DNA of 39,182 nucleotides from an uncultured Collinsella sp. (GTDB lineage Bacteria; Actinomycetota; Coriobacteriia; Coriobacteriales; Coriobacteriaceae). Below, piece after piece: positions 1 through 8,081 of the stretch (the stretch's first letter is position 1; the number at the start of each line of letters is the position of its first letter). Position numbers and translations under genes: made by a program. Location: assembly GCA_959604825.1 (NCBI GenBank), contig CAUHCN010000023.1, forward strand, positions 1 through 39,182. Direction: 5' to 3'. The notes beneath the pieces were generated by a model. The model did not search any database, was not told the origin of the DNA, and worked only from the letters and a program-made list of their open reading frames with translations.

Positions 1-200
1 GCATGGCCACCGGACCCATCGAAACACATCTCCACCGTTCCTTCAACTGGGAAAATGCCGACCCGGGGGCCCGAATGGGACCTCGGGGGCGTTCGGCTAG
101 CTGCGGGAACGGCCTATTCGCTCAATGTGTTCGGCTGAGATCGGAAATCAACCAAACGGTCGATATCTCCGTGTGAACGGTTTGGAGGCAGAGGGCGGCC
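1..200. other. left edge, no gene recognised
   Basis: No coding region can be supported in this stretch. It lies downstream of luxS (which reads leftward) and probably holds that gene's trailer. A GC-rich segment around 61-92 could form a hairpin on the minus strand, followed by a short T run near 52-55, so it might terminate luxS transcription. The pairing is too imperfect to call. Confidence 0.3.
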
Positions 201-689
201 CTATGCCTGCTGGTAGTGCAGGTGCTTCTCGTCGATATTGGCCAGGTCGCGGTCGAGATAACGGCGCGCGAGCCAGTTTGCCATGGGGAGGTTCTGGTCC
301 AGATAGTTACCGCACTCCTCGGGAGCGGCACCGGGGACATCGCCCTCAAAGCCGGCGACAAACTCGAACAGCTCACGCACGAGCGGCAGGATCTCCTCGC
401 TCGTCACCTCGCCAAACACGACGAGGTAAAAGCCCGTGCGGCAGCCCATGGGACCAAAGTAGACAATGCGGCTCGACCACTCGGCATGGTTGCGAAGGAA
501 CGTCGCGCCCAGGTGCTCGATGGTGTGGCACTCGGCCGTGTTCATGACCGGCTCCTTGTTGGGCGTGGTCAGGCGCAGATCAAAGGTGGTGACGGCGGCG
601 CCGGTCGCCGGATCGCGGTCGATGCGGCTCACATACACGCCGGGCTCGAGCAGCAGATGGTCAACGGAAAAACTCGCGATACGCTCCAT
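201..689 (-). CDS. luxS: S-ribosylhomocysteine lyase LuxS
   Basis: LuxS cleaves S-ribosylhomocysteine to homocysteine and DPD, the precursor of autoinducer-2, as part of the activated methyl cycle in the cytoplasm. The 162-residue product has the family's usual length and its hallmarks: the metal-binding HTIEH motif at residues 55-59 (H55 and H59 as ligands, E58 as general acid/base), the catalytic cysteine C83 in the stretch MGCRTGFY, and the third metal ligand C126 in EECGNYLD. The ATG is preceded by GAGAGGA at good spacing. The gene lies downstream of the FGGY kinase on the same strand but is separated from it by a large hairpin, so it may be transcribed on its own. Nothing in the protein looks degenerate. 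Identification is firm; a signalling role as opposed to simple methyl-cycle detoxification cannot be judged from sequence. Confidence 0.97.
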   Translation of the reverse strand: MERIASFSVDHLLLEPGVYVSRIDRDPATGAAVTTFDLRLTTPNKEPVMNTAECHTIEHLGATFLRNHAEWSSRIVYFGPMGCRTGFYLVVFGEVTSEEILPLVRELFEFVAGFEGDVPGAAPEECGNYLDQNLPMANWLARRYLDRDLANIDEKHLHYQQA

Positions 690-712
690 GGCAGTTCCTC
701 TCGGTAGTCAAT

Positions 713-781
713 TTAGGACGGGGCTCTTTTAGCTGGTTCGAATGATCGCACCAATCATACCAGTCAAAAAAGCCCCGTCCC
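713..781. repeat. long imperfect inverted repeat between FGGY kinase and luxS
   Basis: The arm at 713-736 and the reverse complement of 758-781 agree at 21 of 24 positions. The core is GGACGGGGCT (716-725) against AGCCCCGTCC (771-780). The T run inside the arm (CTTTTTT read on the minus strand) and a weaker inner pairing (GGT..ATGAT with ATCAT..ACC) make the whole 69 nt foldable. It sits after the kinase stop and ends 24 nt before the luxS start, so it could terminate the sugar operon, act in the luxS leader, or be a copy of a dispersed palindromic repeat. I cannot tell these apart. Confidence 0.75.
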
Positions 782-824
782 AAATGAGCTACCCGGGAAT
801 AGCCTGCGGGCGCCGCGCAGCCGC

Positions 825-2315
825 CTAGGCAGTGTAGGCGATGGTCGCGTCGACGGCGTGACGCCAGCCGGCGATCTTTTTGGCTCGCTCGTCGGCAGGC
901 ATGGCAGGCTCCACGATGCCGCGGGCGCCGTAGACGTCAACGACATCGCGCGTGTACATGCCCAGCGCAATGCCGCAGGCCCAAGCCGCACCCAGACCGC
1001 TCATCTCGTCGTTGCTCGCAATGCGGATGGGCGAGCCGACCAGGTCGCTCTCAAACTGCATCAGGTACGCGTCGCGCGTGGGACCGCCGTCAACACGAAG
1101 CTCGGCCAGTGCCGCGCCCGAATCCTCGACCATCGCATCGATCACGTCGAAGATCTGATAGGCGATCGACTCGTCGGCGGCCTTTACGAACTCCGCACGG
1201 CCCGTGGTGCGCGTCATGCCAAAGACGCAGCCCTCGGCATCGCTCGCCCAGTGCGGCGCGCCCAGGCCAGTGAACGCCGGCACAAAGTAGACGCGGCTCG
1301 CCGGATTGGCGGCGTAGCACAGGTCGGTGACTTCCTCGGGATTGTTGATGAGCTCCAGGTCGTCGCGCAGCCACGTCTTGACGGCGCCGGCGTAGCTCAC
1401 GTTGCCCTCGAGAACATACTCGGTCACACCGTCCATACGCCACGCAAGCGAGCTCGAAAGCCCGTGCGAGCTGGCGACAAACTCGTCGCCGACGTTCATC
1501 ATGACCGAGCTGCCGGTGCCATAGGTCGCCTTGGCCATGCCGCGGCTATGGCAGCCCTGGGCAAACAAGGCGGCATGGCTGTCGCCGAGCACGCCGTGGA
1601 TGGGCACGGGCGCCGGCAAAAAGCCGCCCAGGTCCGTTGTACCGAACAGGCCATCGGAATCGGTCACCTGCGGCAGGCACGCCGGATTGACACCAAAGGC
1701 CTCGCACACCGGCTCGCTCCAGCAGCCACGGCGCAGGTCAAAAAGCTGCGTGCGGCTGGCATTGGACCAGTCGCAGCGGAACTCCGCGCCGCCCGTGAGC
1801 GTCCAGACCACCCAGGCATCGATGGTGCCCAGGCACAGCTCGCCCGCCGCCGCGGCCTCGGCAGCCGCGGGAACGTTCGCGAGGATCCAGGCCATCTTGC
1901 CCGCCGGATAGTAGGGCGAGAGCACCAGACCCGTCGTGTCACGCACCAGCTCGGCCACGCCTTCGCGCGCAGCCAGCTCGTCGCACAGCTCGCGGGCGCG
2001 GGCGCACTGCCACACCACGGCATCGCACAGCGGCTCGCCCGTCGTGCGGCTCCAGGCAACGGTGGTCTCGCGCTGGTTGGAAATGCCAACGCCGGCGATG
2101 TCTGCCGGATCGACCCCGGTCTCCTCCACCACGGTGCGTGCCACAGCCAGCACGTTGGCGGCGATCTCGGCCGGGTCGTGGCTCACCCAGCCGGCCTCGT
2201 TGACAATCTGGCGATGTGAGCGGTCGGCGCGATGGATCAGATGGCCGCCCTCGTCCACCAGCAGCGCCTTAGTACCCTGTGTGGACTGATCGATTCCGAT
2301 GATGTATTTGCTCAT
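825..2315 (-). CDS. FGGY-family carbohydrate kinase, glycerol-kinase-like
   Basis: ATP-dependent sugar or polyol kinase of 496 residues, the normal FGGY length. The N-terminal phosphate-binding loop reads DQSTQGTKAL (9-18), differing from the DQSTTSSR of typical GlpK. The glycerol-kinase substrate residues are nevertheless present: R82-E83 in SNQRETT, a tyrosine at 135/136 in SPYYPAGK, and D245 in GVLGDSHAAL. The second ATP-site motif ATYGTGSS lies near 263-270. The ATG follows CAGGAGAG. It is the last gene of an isomerase-transketolase operon, which argues that it may phosphorylate the ketose made by the isomerase and not glycerol itself; apulose kinase is one such FGGY enzyme. By sequence alone a homology-based label would be glpK. 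No glycerol transporter or glycerol-3-phosphate dehydrogenase is nearby. Family assignment is firm, substrate open. Confidence 0.9.
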   Translation of the reverse strand: MSKYIIGIDQSTQGTKALLVDEGGHLIHRADRSHRQIVNEAGWVSHDPAEIAANVLAVARTVVEETGVDPADIAGVGISNQRETTVAWSRTTGEPLCDAVVWQCARARELCDELAAREGVAELVRDTTGLVLSPYYPAGKMAWILANVPAAAEAAAAGELCLGTIDAWVVWTLTGGAEFRCDWSNASRTQLFDLRRGCWSEPVCEAFGVNPACLPQVTDSDGLFGTTDLGGFLPAPVPIHGVLGDSHAALFAQGCHSRGMAKATYGTGSSVMMNVGDEFVASSHGLSSSLAWRMDGVTEYVLEGNVSYAGAVKTWLRDDLELINNPEEVTDLCYAANPASRVYFVPAFTGLGAPHWASDAEGCVFGMTRTTGRAEFVKAADESIAYQIFDVIDAMVEDSGAALAELRVDGGPTRDAYLMQFESDLVGSPIRIASNDEMSGLGAAWACGIALGMYTRDVVDVYGARGIVEPAMPADERAKKIAGWRHAVDATIAYTA

Positions 2316-2427
2316 GTACTCTCCTGTCTCCCCCGTCGATTCAAAACTAAAACCCGACGGACAAGGAGCGAGTGGCCGACCGGCTCATGAGAGCGCAGCC
2401 GGCCTGCTCAGAATTCAACCTAAAAGG

Positions 2428-2458
2428 ATTGGTGCAAACCTGTCCCCGATGCACCAAT
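2428..2458. repeat. GGGGACAG-type hairpin after transketolase C half
   Basis: ATTGGTGCA (2428-2436) and TGCACCAAT (2450-2458) form a perfect 9-bp stem around a loop containing CCTGTCCCC. On the minus strand it begins within the transketolase stop codon and is followed by CCTTTT, so it may attenuate transcription before the kinase gene. The loop carries the same GGGGACAG core seen in other intergenic hairpins of the window. The rest of the 142-bp gap to the kinase holds no gene. Confidence 0.7.
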
Positions 2459-3399
2459 TACTCTGCGGGAAGGACCTCGGCGACCGTCTTGGCGATTCCC
2501 TCGCCCGTCAGGCCGTAGTGCGCGAAGACCTCGGGGCTCGTGCCGGTGATGACCGGCGCATCGGGCAGGGAGAGGCACTTGACCGGACGCGGGCAGTGCT
2601 CACCCACGACCTGCGCGACCATGGAACCCAGGCCGCCGAAGGGACTGTGCTCCTCGACGGTCACGACGGCGCGCGTGGCACCGGCGGCCTCGATCACGGC
2701 CTCGGCATCGAGCGGTTTGACGCAGTACATATCGAGCACCGTCGCCGAGATGCCCTGCTCGGCCAGCAGATCGGCGGCGTCCACGGCGTGGCGGACCATC
2801 TCACCGGTAGCGACGATCGTCACATCGGTGCCGCGGCGCACCCAGGTGGCGCGATCCATCTGGAACGGGCACTCGTCCTCAGTGTACACGTCCTCCACCG
2901 GGTTGCGGCCCACGCGGATGTAGGCCGGCTTGTTGTCGGCGACCAGGGCACGCACGAGCTCGGCGGTCTGGAAGCGATCGCTCGGCAGATACACGCGCAT
3001 GTTGGGAATCGCGCTCATGGCGGCGATATCCTGCACGGAGTGATGGCTCATGCCAAGAGCGCCGTAGGACACGCCACCCGAGATGCCGATGAGCTTGACG
3101 TTGGTGTTGGAGTACGAAACGTCGACCTTGCACTGCTCATACGAGCGCGTGGTCACAAAGGACGCCGGCGAGGCGGCCCAGGCCTTCTTGCCGCACGAGG
3201 CCATACCGGCGGCGATACTCACCAGGTCCTGCTCGGCGATGCCGACCTCAATAGACTGCTGGGGATACTGATCGAAGAACGGCGTGAGCGATGCGGAGCC
3301 GCGGGAGTCGGAGCACAGGACGACGATGTCTTTATCGGTTGCGGCGGCCTCGAGCAGCGCGTCGCAGATAGCCTTGCGGTTGGCGATCTTGTTAGCCAT
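2458..3399 (-). CDS. transketolase-like, C-terminal half (pyrimidine-binding and C-terminal domains)
   Basis: Second subunit of a split thiamine-diphosphate transketolase, 313 residues. The catalytic glutamate that activates the cofactor lies in EVGIAEQD, and GMSHHSVQDIA stands where full-length transketolases have GPTHQ. The C-terminal domain follows. The start chosen is the ATG of MANKIANRK with AAGGAGG upstream; an in-frame upstream extension has no family similarity. The start codon overlaps the end of the N-half gene by 8 nt, indicating translational coupling and a 1:1 complex. Split transketolases occur widely in clostridia and actinobacteria, and in special pathways for apulose-4-phosphate and sulfofructose. 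The operon setting suggests a dedicated ketose or ketose phosphate as donor rather than a general pentose phosphate role. Substrate not proven. Confidence 0.92.
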   Translation of the reverse strand: MANKIANRKAICDALLEAAATDKDIVVLCSDSRGSASLTPFFDQYPQQSIEVGIAEQDLVSIAAGMASCGKKAWAASPASFVTTRSYEQCKVDVSYSNTNVKLIGISGGVSYGALGMSHHSVQDIAAMSAIPNMRVYLPSDRFQTAELVRALVADNKPAYIRVGRNPVEDVYTEDECPFQMDRATWVRRGTDVTIVATGEMVRHAVDAADLLAEQGISATVLDMYCVKPLDAEAVIEAAGATRAVVTVEEHSPFGGLGSMVAQVVGEHCPRPVKCLSLPDAPVITGTSPEVFAHYGLTGEGIAKTVAEVLPAE

Positions 3400-4228
3400 T
3401 GATAGCCTCCTTATGGGCAGCGAAATCGGCGATGATCTGGGCATATTCCTCATCGTTGGGCAGGTGATGATGCCAGGCGGCCTTGTCCTCCATAACGGGC
3501 GAGCCATAGCCCTTCACCGTGTTGAGGATGATGACCGTGGGCTTACCCTTGGTCTCGGCGGCCAGCGTCAGCGCGGCGTCGATGGCCTGAATGTCGTTGC
3601 CCGGAATGGAGAGCACGTTCCAACCGAAGGCGGCCCAGCGCTCCTCCTGCGAGTCCTGCTTCATGACGTCCTCGGTGCTGCCGCTGATCTGCAGGCGGTT
3701 GCGGTCCACGAGCGCGCACAGGTTATCGAGCTGGTAGTTGCCGCCGCTCATGGCGCCCTCCCAAACCGAGCCCTCGGCAAGCTCGCCGTCGCCCATGATG
3801 GTGTAGACGCGGTAGTCGCGGCCGTCCATCTTGCCGGCAAGCGCCATGCCGACGGCCACGGGCAGACCATGGCCCAGCGAACCGGAGTTCATCTCGATGC
3901 CCTTGAGCTTGTTGTTGGGGTGGCCGATGTAGGGGCTGCCGAACTTGGAGAAACGGGCCTTGACGTCGTCGAGGTCCAGATAGCCCTCGTGGCAGAGTAC
4001 CGCGTAGTAGGCCTCCATGGCATGGCCCTTGGAGAGCACGAAGCGATCGCGGTTGGGATCGTCGACGGTCTCGGGCGAAATGTTGAGGTGGTTGGCGTAG
4101 AGCGTCATGAGGGCGTCGATCACCGACATGTCGCCGCCGATGTGGCCGCCGGCGCCGGCCATGATGATATCGACGCAATCGCGGCGAAGGTCCCAACGCA
4201 GGGATTCAAGCTCTTCGATAGTTGCCAT
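3392..4228 (-). CDS. transketolase-like, N-terminal half (ThDP diphosphate-binding domain)
   Basis: First subunit of the split transketolase, 278 residues. It shows the diphosphate and metal-binding motif GDGELAEGSVWEGAMSGG followed by a conserved asparagine in DRNRLQISG, the SKGHA box and GSLGHGLPVA. The usual GHPGG loop reads GHIGG here, keeping the histidine. The start is the ATG of MATIEELES, 2 nt after the isomerase stop codon; its ribosome-binding site GAGGAGAG lies inside the end of the isomerase gene. A longer in-frame extension into the isomerase gene is unlikely. With the downstream C half it would move a two-carbon ketol unit from a ketose or its phosphate to an aldehyde acceptor. 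Tight spacing on both sides places it firmly in one operon with the isomerase and C half. Confidence 0.93.
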   Translation of the reverse strand: MATIEELESLRWDLRRDCVDIIMAGAGGHIGGDMSVIDALMTLYANHLNISPETVDDPNRDRFVLSKGHAMEAYYAVLCHEGYLDLDDVKARFSKFGSPYIGHPNNKLKGIEMNSGSLGHGLPVAVGMALAGKMDGRDYRVYTIMGDGELAEGSVWEGAMSGGNYQLDNLCALVDRNRLQISGSTEDVMKQDSQEERWAAFGWNVLSIPGNDIQAIDAALTLAAETKGKPTVIILNTVKGYGSPVMEDKAAWHHHLPNDEEYAQIIADFAAHKEAING

Positions 4229-4230
4229 TT

Positions 4231-5631
4231 CTACTCTCCTCGCAGGTAAGCTTTGACGTCTTCTTCGATGGGGTCGTACAGGTCGGGGACAATGCCGATG
4301 TACTTGCACGCCTCGTAGAGCACCGGCACCACGTTGGCGTGAATGGCGACGCAGTGGTGGATGTAGGGACCCTCAACGATCTTGGCCTCGAGGCGCTTGA
4401 GGTTTTCGACCTCGACCCACAGGTAGGTGCCCATGCCGGCCGGGCCGTCGATGCCGCGGGCGTTGCCCAGCAGCAGCGAGTACTCGCCGTTGTCGCCGTC
4501 AAAGCGGGCAAGGGTGAGGTCGCCGTGCTTGGCCTCGGCCGTCAGCGCGCCGGGGCGATCGAAGGCCAGCGGGTAGGTGAGCTTGGGCTTGACGGCCGCG
4601 CAGCTGCAGGGCCAGGGGCCGCAGTGCTGCAACAGCTCGCCGTTCTCGTTATCGGGATGGCGCACGGTCCAGTCGGCGAACATGCCGCGGTGACGGCCCA
4701 GGTCGGCGGCCTCGACCATCAGCGCGGTGATGGCACCATGGATGTCGGTCTCGCATACGATGGGGATACCCATCTCGTTGAGGATGGCATTGGCGGCGCA
4801 GGGCATAATGCCCAACTCGTCCTGCAGAGCGTTCCAGCACTGAATGGCGCCGGCGTTGCAGCCGTACTTCTTTACCAGGCGCTTCATGGCGATGGCAAGA
4901 CCGGCGACCGCGGGGACCTTGTCCTCGGGGATGCAGATCTCAAAGCTGTCGGCAATGTGGGCGAGCATAGCTGCCATGGCTTGCTCGTCTGCCTGGGCGT
5001 CGCGCACGGCCTGGACAAGCTCGGTCATGGGGATGGGCGAAAGCTGGATGTTGAACTTCTCGAGCAGCTCGCCCTCGTTGCACATGGTCGACCAGAAGTC
5101 GAACGGGCGGGTGGCCATCTGCAGGATGCGGGTGTGCTTGAAGGTCTTGACCACGTTGCACACGGCCAAGAAGTCCCAAACGCCACGCTCGAACTCGGGA
5201 TCGGTCAGGCGGCAGTTGGTCATGTAGGTGAAGGGAACCTGAAAGCGGCGCAGGACCTTGCCGGTCGCGAACAGACCGCACTGGCTGTCGCGCAGACGGG
5301 TGCCGTCGGGCTCGGGGCGCTCGTCGCGCGGGCCCCACAGCAGCACGGGCAAGCCGAGCTCGCGGGCAAGGCGGGCGCAGACATACTCGGTACCAAAGTT
5401 GGCGTGGCAGAGCATGATGCCGTCGACGCCCTCGGCGCGGAACTTCTCGACGATAGGCGCGATATGGCTGTCGTCGAACAGCAGGCCCTCGTCGTTGATG
5501 TCGTCGATATCCACGATCTCGACGCCGATCTCGCGCAGGCGATCAGCCGTAAGGCCGCGATACTTGATCGCGTCCGGCGCGCTAAAGATACTGCGGCGCG
5601 TGGGCACAAAGCCAAGCTTGATCTTATCCAT
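4231..5631 (-). CDS. L-fucose/L-arabinose isomerase-family sugar isomerase
   Basis: Cytoplasmic, probably manganese-dependent aldose-ketose isomerase of 466 residues, shorter than classical FucI (about 590) and closer to AraA (about 500). Candidate metal ligands are the acidic residues of CETD (E294/D296) and a histidine in GPYIHH (H425/H426). The segment IQCWNAL (263-269) is also typical of the family. The N-terminal half carries the Rossmann-like domains, for example LCHANFGTEY at 74-83. The ATG follows GGGGAGGA. It is the first gene after a long upstream region with putative LacI-type operators, so it should be the operon's first cistron. Together with the transketolase halves and the kinase it suggests conversion of an aldose to a ketose, phosphorylation, then C2 transfer. 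Apiose, arabinose, ribose or a deoxysugar are all possible substrates; the sequence does not decide. Confidence 0.85.
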   Translation of the reverse strand: MDKIKLGFVPTRRSIFSAPDAIKYRGLTADRLREIGVEIVDIDDINDEGLLFDDSHIAPIVEKFRAEGVDGIMLCHANFGTEYVCARLARELGLPVLLWGPRDERPEPDGTRLRDSQCGLFATGKVLRRFQVPFTYMTNCRLTDPEFERGVWDFLAVCNVVKTFKHTRILQMATRPFDFWSTMCNEGELLEKFNIQLSPIPMTELVQAVRDAQADEQAMAAMLAHIADSFEICIPEDKVPAVAGLAIAMKRLVKKYGCNAGAIQCWNALQDELGIMPCAANAILNEMGIPIVCETDIHGAITALMVEAADLGRHRGMFADWTVRHPDNENGELLQHCGPWPCSCAAVKPKLTYPLAFDRPGALTAEAKHGDLTLARFDGDNGEYSLLLGNARGIDGPAGMGTYLWVEVENLKRLEAKIVEGPYIHHCVAIHANVVPVLYEACKYIGIVPDLYDPIEEDVKAYLRGE

Positions 5632-5657
5632 GTACGTCCTCCCCTAGTCACATGTTC

Positions 5658-5718
5658 AGTAAACAGACGCATGTTTCGTTTTGTTCTGTTTACTAAATGT
5701 TTTACTCTTCTGTTTAGA
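5658..5718. promoter_or_regulatory. operator cluster in front of the isomerase operon
   Basis: Within the 257-bp gap between the LacI-type regulator and the isomerase lies a perfect 10-bp inverted repeat, AGTAAACAGA (5658-5667) and TCTGTTTACT (5685-5694). Next to it is TTTACTCTTCTGTTTAGA (5701-5718), which recurs with a single mismatch in inverted orientation upstream of the regulator (6981-6998). Further TAAACG/TGTAAAC half-sites lie at 5758-5776. The area is AT-rich in a GC-rich genome. These are good candidates for the regulator's binding sites; no unambiguous -35/-10 pair could be assigned. Confidence 0.65.
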
Positions 5719-5794
5719 AGTTTAGCGCGAAATACCCGTAGGCGGTAGAGAAATCAGCCTAAACGGTATGTAAACGAACTGAACATACAAGGGA

Positions 5795-5824
5795 AACAAA
5801 AAGAGGACCCCGAAGGATCCTCTT
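5795..5824 (-). terminator. intrinsic terminator of the LacI-type regulator
   Basis: Read on the minus strand, a 10-bp stem AAGAGGATCC / GGGTCCTCTT (one G-T pair) closes on a TTCG tetraloop and is followed by TTTTTG. It lies 65 nt after the regulator's stop codon and ahead of the operator region, so it separates the regulator transcript from the isomerase operon. Confidence 0.88.
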
Positions 5825-5888
5825 CTGAATGACGCTATGTTTACTGCCCTAGTGTGCTTTGGCACGCCGCAGACGATGCCGCCTTCGC

Positions 5889-6899
5889 CTAGATTTCGCG
5901 CACGCTCTGGCGCTCGACAAAATAGGTCGACACGGCGGTCTTGCAGGTGTAGCTCTTGGGGTTGCGGATGTTGCCCACCAGGCGGCGCACCGCGATCTCA
6001 CCCACCTCGTGCTTGGGAACATGCACCGTGGTGAGCGGCGGGTTGGAGAAGGCGCCCAGAGATAGGTCGTCAAAGCCGATGATCGAGACATCCTCGGGCA
6101 CGCGAATGCCGTGCTCGTTGAACGCGCGCATGGCACCCACGGCGAGCACGTCGTTCTCGGCAAAGAAAGCCGTCGGCAGGTCGTCGTGCGAGGCATTGTC
6201 GAGCCACGCGCCCATGTCGCGATAAGCGCCCTCGAGCGTGGTGCCCAGCGTGACGCGCCATGCCGGGTTTGCCTCGAGGTCCGCATCCTCAAGCGCTTGG
6301 CGATAGCCGCGCTCGCGGTCCTTAAAGTTGCGGATACGAAGGTCGCCCGCCAGATAGCCGATTTGCTTGTGACCTTTCTCGATAAGGTAGTCCACGGCAC
6401 GCAGCACCGAATCGGTATTGGCAATGACCACGGCATCGAAGTACTGGCGGTCGCTCCAGCCATCGAGCACAATCAGGTGGGCGGCGGCGTTAGCGAACAG
6501 GGCGTAGTCTTCCTCGCCCAGTTCGGTACCCATCAGCACGATGGCGGCGGACGGGTCGGCGATCAGGCCCTCGACCTGCGGGCGCACGGCGTCCAGGTCG
6601 CTAAAGTCGAGCGAGACAAAGCTCGTGCTCATGCCGTGGCGACGCGCCTGGCGCTCCACGCCCTCGATGACTGCGGGATGAAAGGTGCTCTCGTCCAGGA
6701 TGGCGCCTGTCTTGCGCGCGAGCACAAACTGAATGCTCTCGAGCTGCGTCGACTGCTGATAACCGAGCGATTGCGCGCACTCCAGGATGACCTTGGCGGT
6801 TTCCTCGCTCACGCTGCGCTTGCGGTTGAGCGCGTTGGACACGGTTGCGGGCGAAAAACCGGTGATGCGGCTGATCTCGCGGACACTTGCTTTGGCCAT
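5889..6899 (-). CDS. LacI-family transcriptional regulator
   Basis: DNA-binding repressor or activator, 336 residues, normal for the family. The N-terminal LacI helix-turn-helix reads SVREISRITGFSPATVSNAL (5-24) with the hinge helix region following near 45-60. The periplasmic-binding-protein-like effector domain spans about 60-330, including IGFDDLSLGAF, the usual late signature of the family. The ATG of MAKASVREI was chosen because the HTH begins directly after it and AGGGGG precedes it; a longer reading has an unrelated basic extension. It lies immediately upstream of the isomerase-transketolase-kinase operon on the same strand, with its own terminator, and shares an 18-bp motif with that operon's upstream region. 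It is therefore inferred to control the operon and itself. Effector unknown. Confidence 0.92.
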   Translation of the reverse strand: MAKASVREISRITGFSPATVSNALNRKRSVSEETAKVILECAQSLGYQQSTQLESIQFVLARKTGAILDESTFHPAVIEGVERQARRHGMSTSFVSLDFSDLDAVRPQVEGLIADPSAAIVLMGTELGEEDYALFANAAAHLIVLDGWSDRQYFDAVVIANTDSVLRAVDYLIEKGHKQIGYLAGDLRIRNFKDRERGYRQALEDADLEANPAWRVTLGTTLEGAYRDMGAWLDNASHDDLPTAFFAENDVLAVGAMRAFNEHGIRVPEDVSIIGFDDLSLGAFSNPPLTTVHVPKHEVGEIAVRRLVGNIRNPKSYTCKTAVSTYFVERQSVREI

Positions 6900-6980
6900 T
6901 GTTCCCCCTAGTAACGGTCGCGGTCGAGCATCGTGGCCTGACCGCCCCGTGACTCGACAACTAAACGACCGCAAATTCAA

Positions 6981-6998
6981 TCTAAACAGAATAGTAAA
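6981..6998. promoter_or_regulatory. operator copy upstream of the LacI-type regulator
   Basis: TCTAAACAGAATAGTAAA matches the reverse complement of 5701-5718 at 17 of 18 positions. It is 82 nt upstream of the regulator's start codon in an AT-rich stretch that also carries TAAATGTTTAA and GTTTAGCC. Autoregulation by the LacI-type protein is the simplest reading. Confidence 0.65.
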
Positions 6999-7102
6999 TG
7001 TTTAATAGCTAGTTTAGCCTGTTGTCAAGCGAAGCGACGCGACTATTCCCCCAACGGGCGTATTTACTCGGTAGCTAATCTGGATCGGGGCACAGAAACC
7101 GT

Positions 7103-8077
7103 TTAGCCAAGGATGCGAGCCATGCGTGCCTTAAACTCCGCGAGGAAACGTGGGGCGTCCACGGTGAGCGCCACGAGCGCGCTCTTATCTGGATCGGACA
7201 GACGGTGCTCGTCGCAGATGGTGCGGCCGCGATATTCACCCAGCAGATCAACACGCAGGTTGCAGCCGAGCGCACCTACGAGCGTGGGGTCGATCGCCAC
7301 GGCGACAGCAAGCGGATCGTGCAGCGCGCAGCCGCCCAGGTAGGGCGCGTTCATTTCGTACGAACCGATATAGTGCTCGACCATGCTCGCAAACGCGCAG
7401 CCAGCCATAGTGCCCGAGCCCGTCCAGCCGGCAACGTCGCGACGTGTGAGCACCACGCGGTGCGTCACATCCAGGCCCACCATGGTGAGCTTGCGGCCCG
7501 AGCGCAACACAGCGTCGGCAGCCTCGGGGTCGCCCGCCATGTTGGCCTCGGCGCCCGCGCTCACGTTGCCGGGCACGGTAAGGGCGCCGCCCATCACGAC
7601 CACGCGGCCGATAGACATCATCGCCGCCGCATCGCGCTCCAGGGCAAGCGCCAGATTGGTGAGCGGGCCGGTCGCAACGTAGACCAGATCGGGACCATAG
7701 GTACGCGCGGCATCAATCAGGTAATCGACCGCCGCATTGCCGTCGGCCGACGTCGCGCCCACCGGCTCGTACGGCGAGGCGGGCACGCTTGCGCCGCCGA
7801 TGCCGTTCTTGCCGTGGATAAGCGTGGTGGACGCCGGCGGCGTGTAGGGTTCGGTCGCCTTCATGGGACGATCGGCGCCCAGGTACACCGGCACCTCGGG
7901 ACGACCCAACAGGTCGAGCACCGCCAAGCAGTTGTGCGCCGACTGCTCGACGCGCACGTTGCCAAAGCACGTGGTGATGCCGACGAGCTCCACCTCGGGG
8001 CTCGCGATGGCATAGGCAAGCGCCATAGCATCATCCACACCCATATCCAGATCAAGGATCAGCTTCTTGGTTGCCAT
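7103..8077 (-). CDS. inosine/uridine-preferring nucleoside hydrolase family protein
   Basis: Calcium-dependent N-ribohydrolase that splits nucleosides into base and ribose, 324 residues. The N-terminal metal motif DLDMGVDDAMAL contains the DxDxxxDD signature (D9, D11, D15, D16); the usual DTDPG is DLDMG here, a mild departure. A GNV segment follows near residue 41, and HDPLAVAVAI near residue 240 supplies the catalytic-site histidine and aspartate. The ATG starts 4 nt after the ribokinase stop, so the two genes form one unit. Ribose freed by this enzyme would be phosphorylated by the neighbour and enter the pentose phosphate pathway. The base specificity (purine, pyrimidine, or both) cannot be read from sequence. 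No transporter gene is adjacent. Confidence 0.92.
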   Translation of the reverse strand: MATKKLILDLDMGVDDAMALAYAIASPEVELVGITTCFGNVRVEQSAHNCLAVLDLLGRPEVPVYLGADRPMKATEPYTPPASTTLIHGKNGIGGASVPASPYEPVGATSADGNAAVDYLIDAARTYGPDLVYVATGPLTNLALALERDAAAMMSIGRVVVMGGALTVPGNVSAGAEANMAGDPEAADAVLRSGRKLTMVGLDVTHRVVLTRRDVAGWTGSGTMAGCAFASMVEHYIGSYEMNAPYLGGCALHDPLAVAVAIDPTLVGALGCNLRVDLLGEYRGRTICDEHRLSDPDKSALVALTVDAPRFLAEFKARMARILG

Positions 8078-8081
8078 TGTT

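Noticed and set aside
825..2315. Firm glpK assignment
   Set aside because: Substrate residues fit glycerol kinase, but the operon with isomerase and split transketolase and the altered first loop make another FGGY substrate equally plausible, so no symbol was given.
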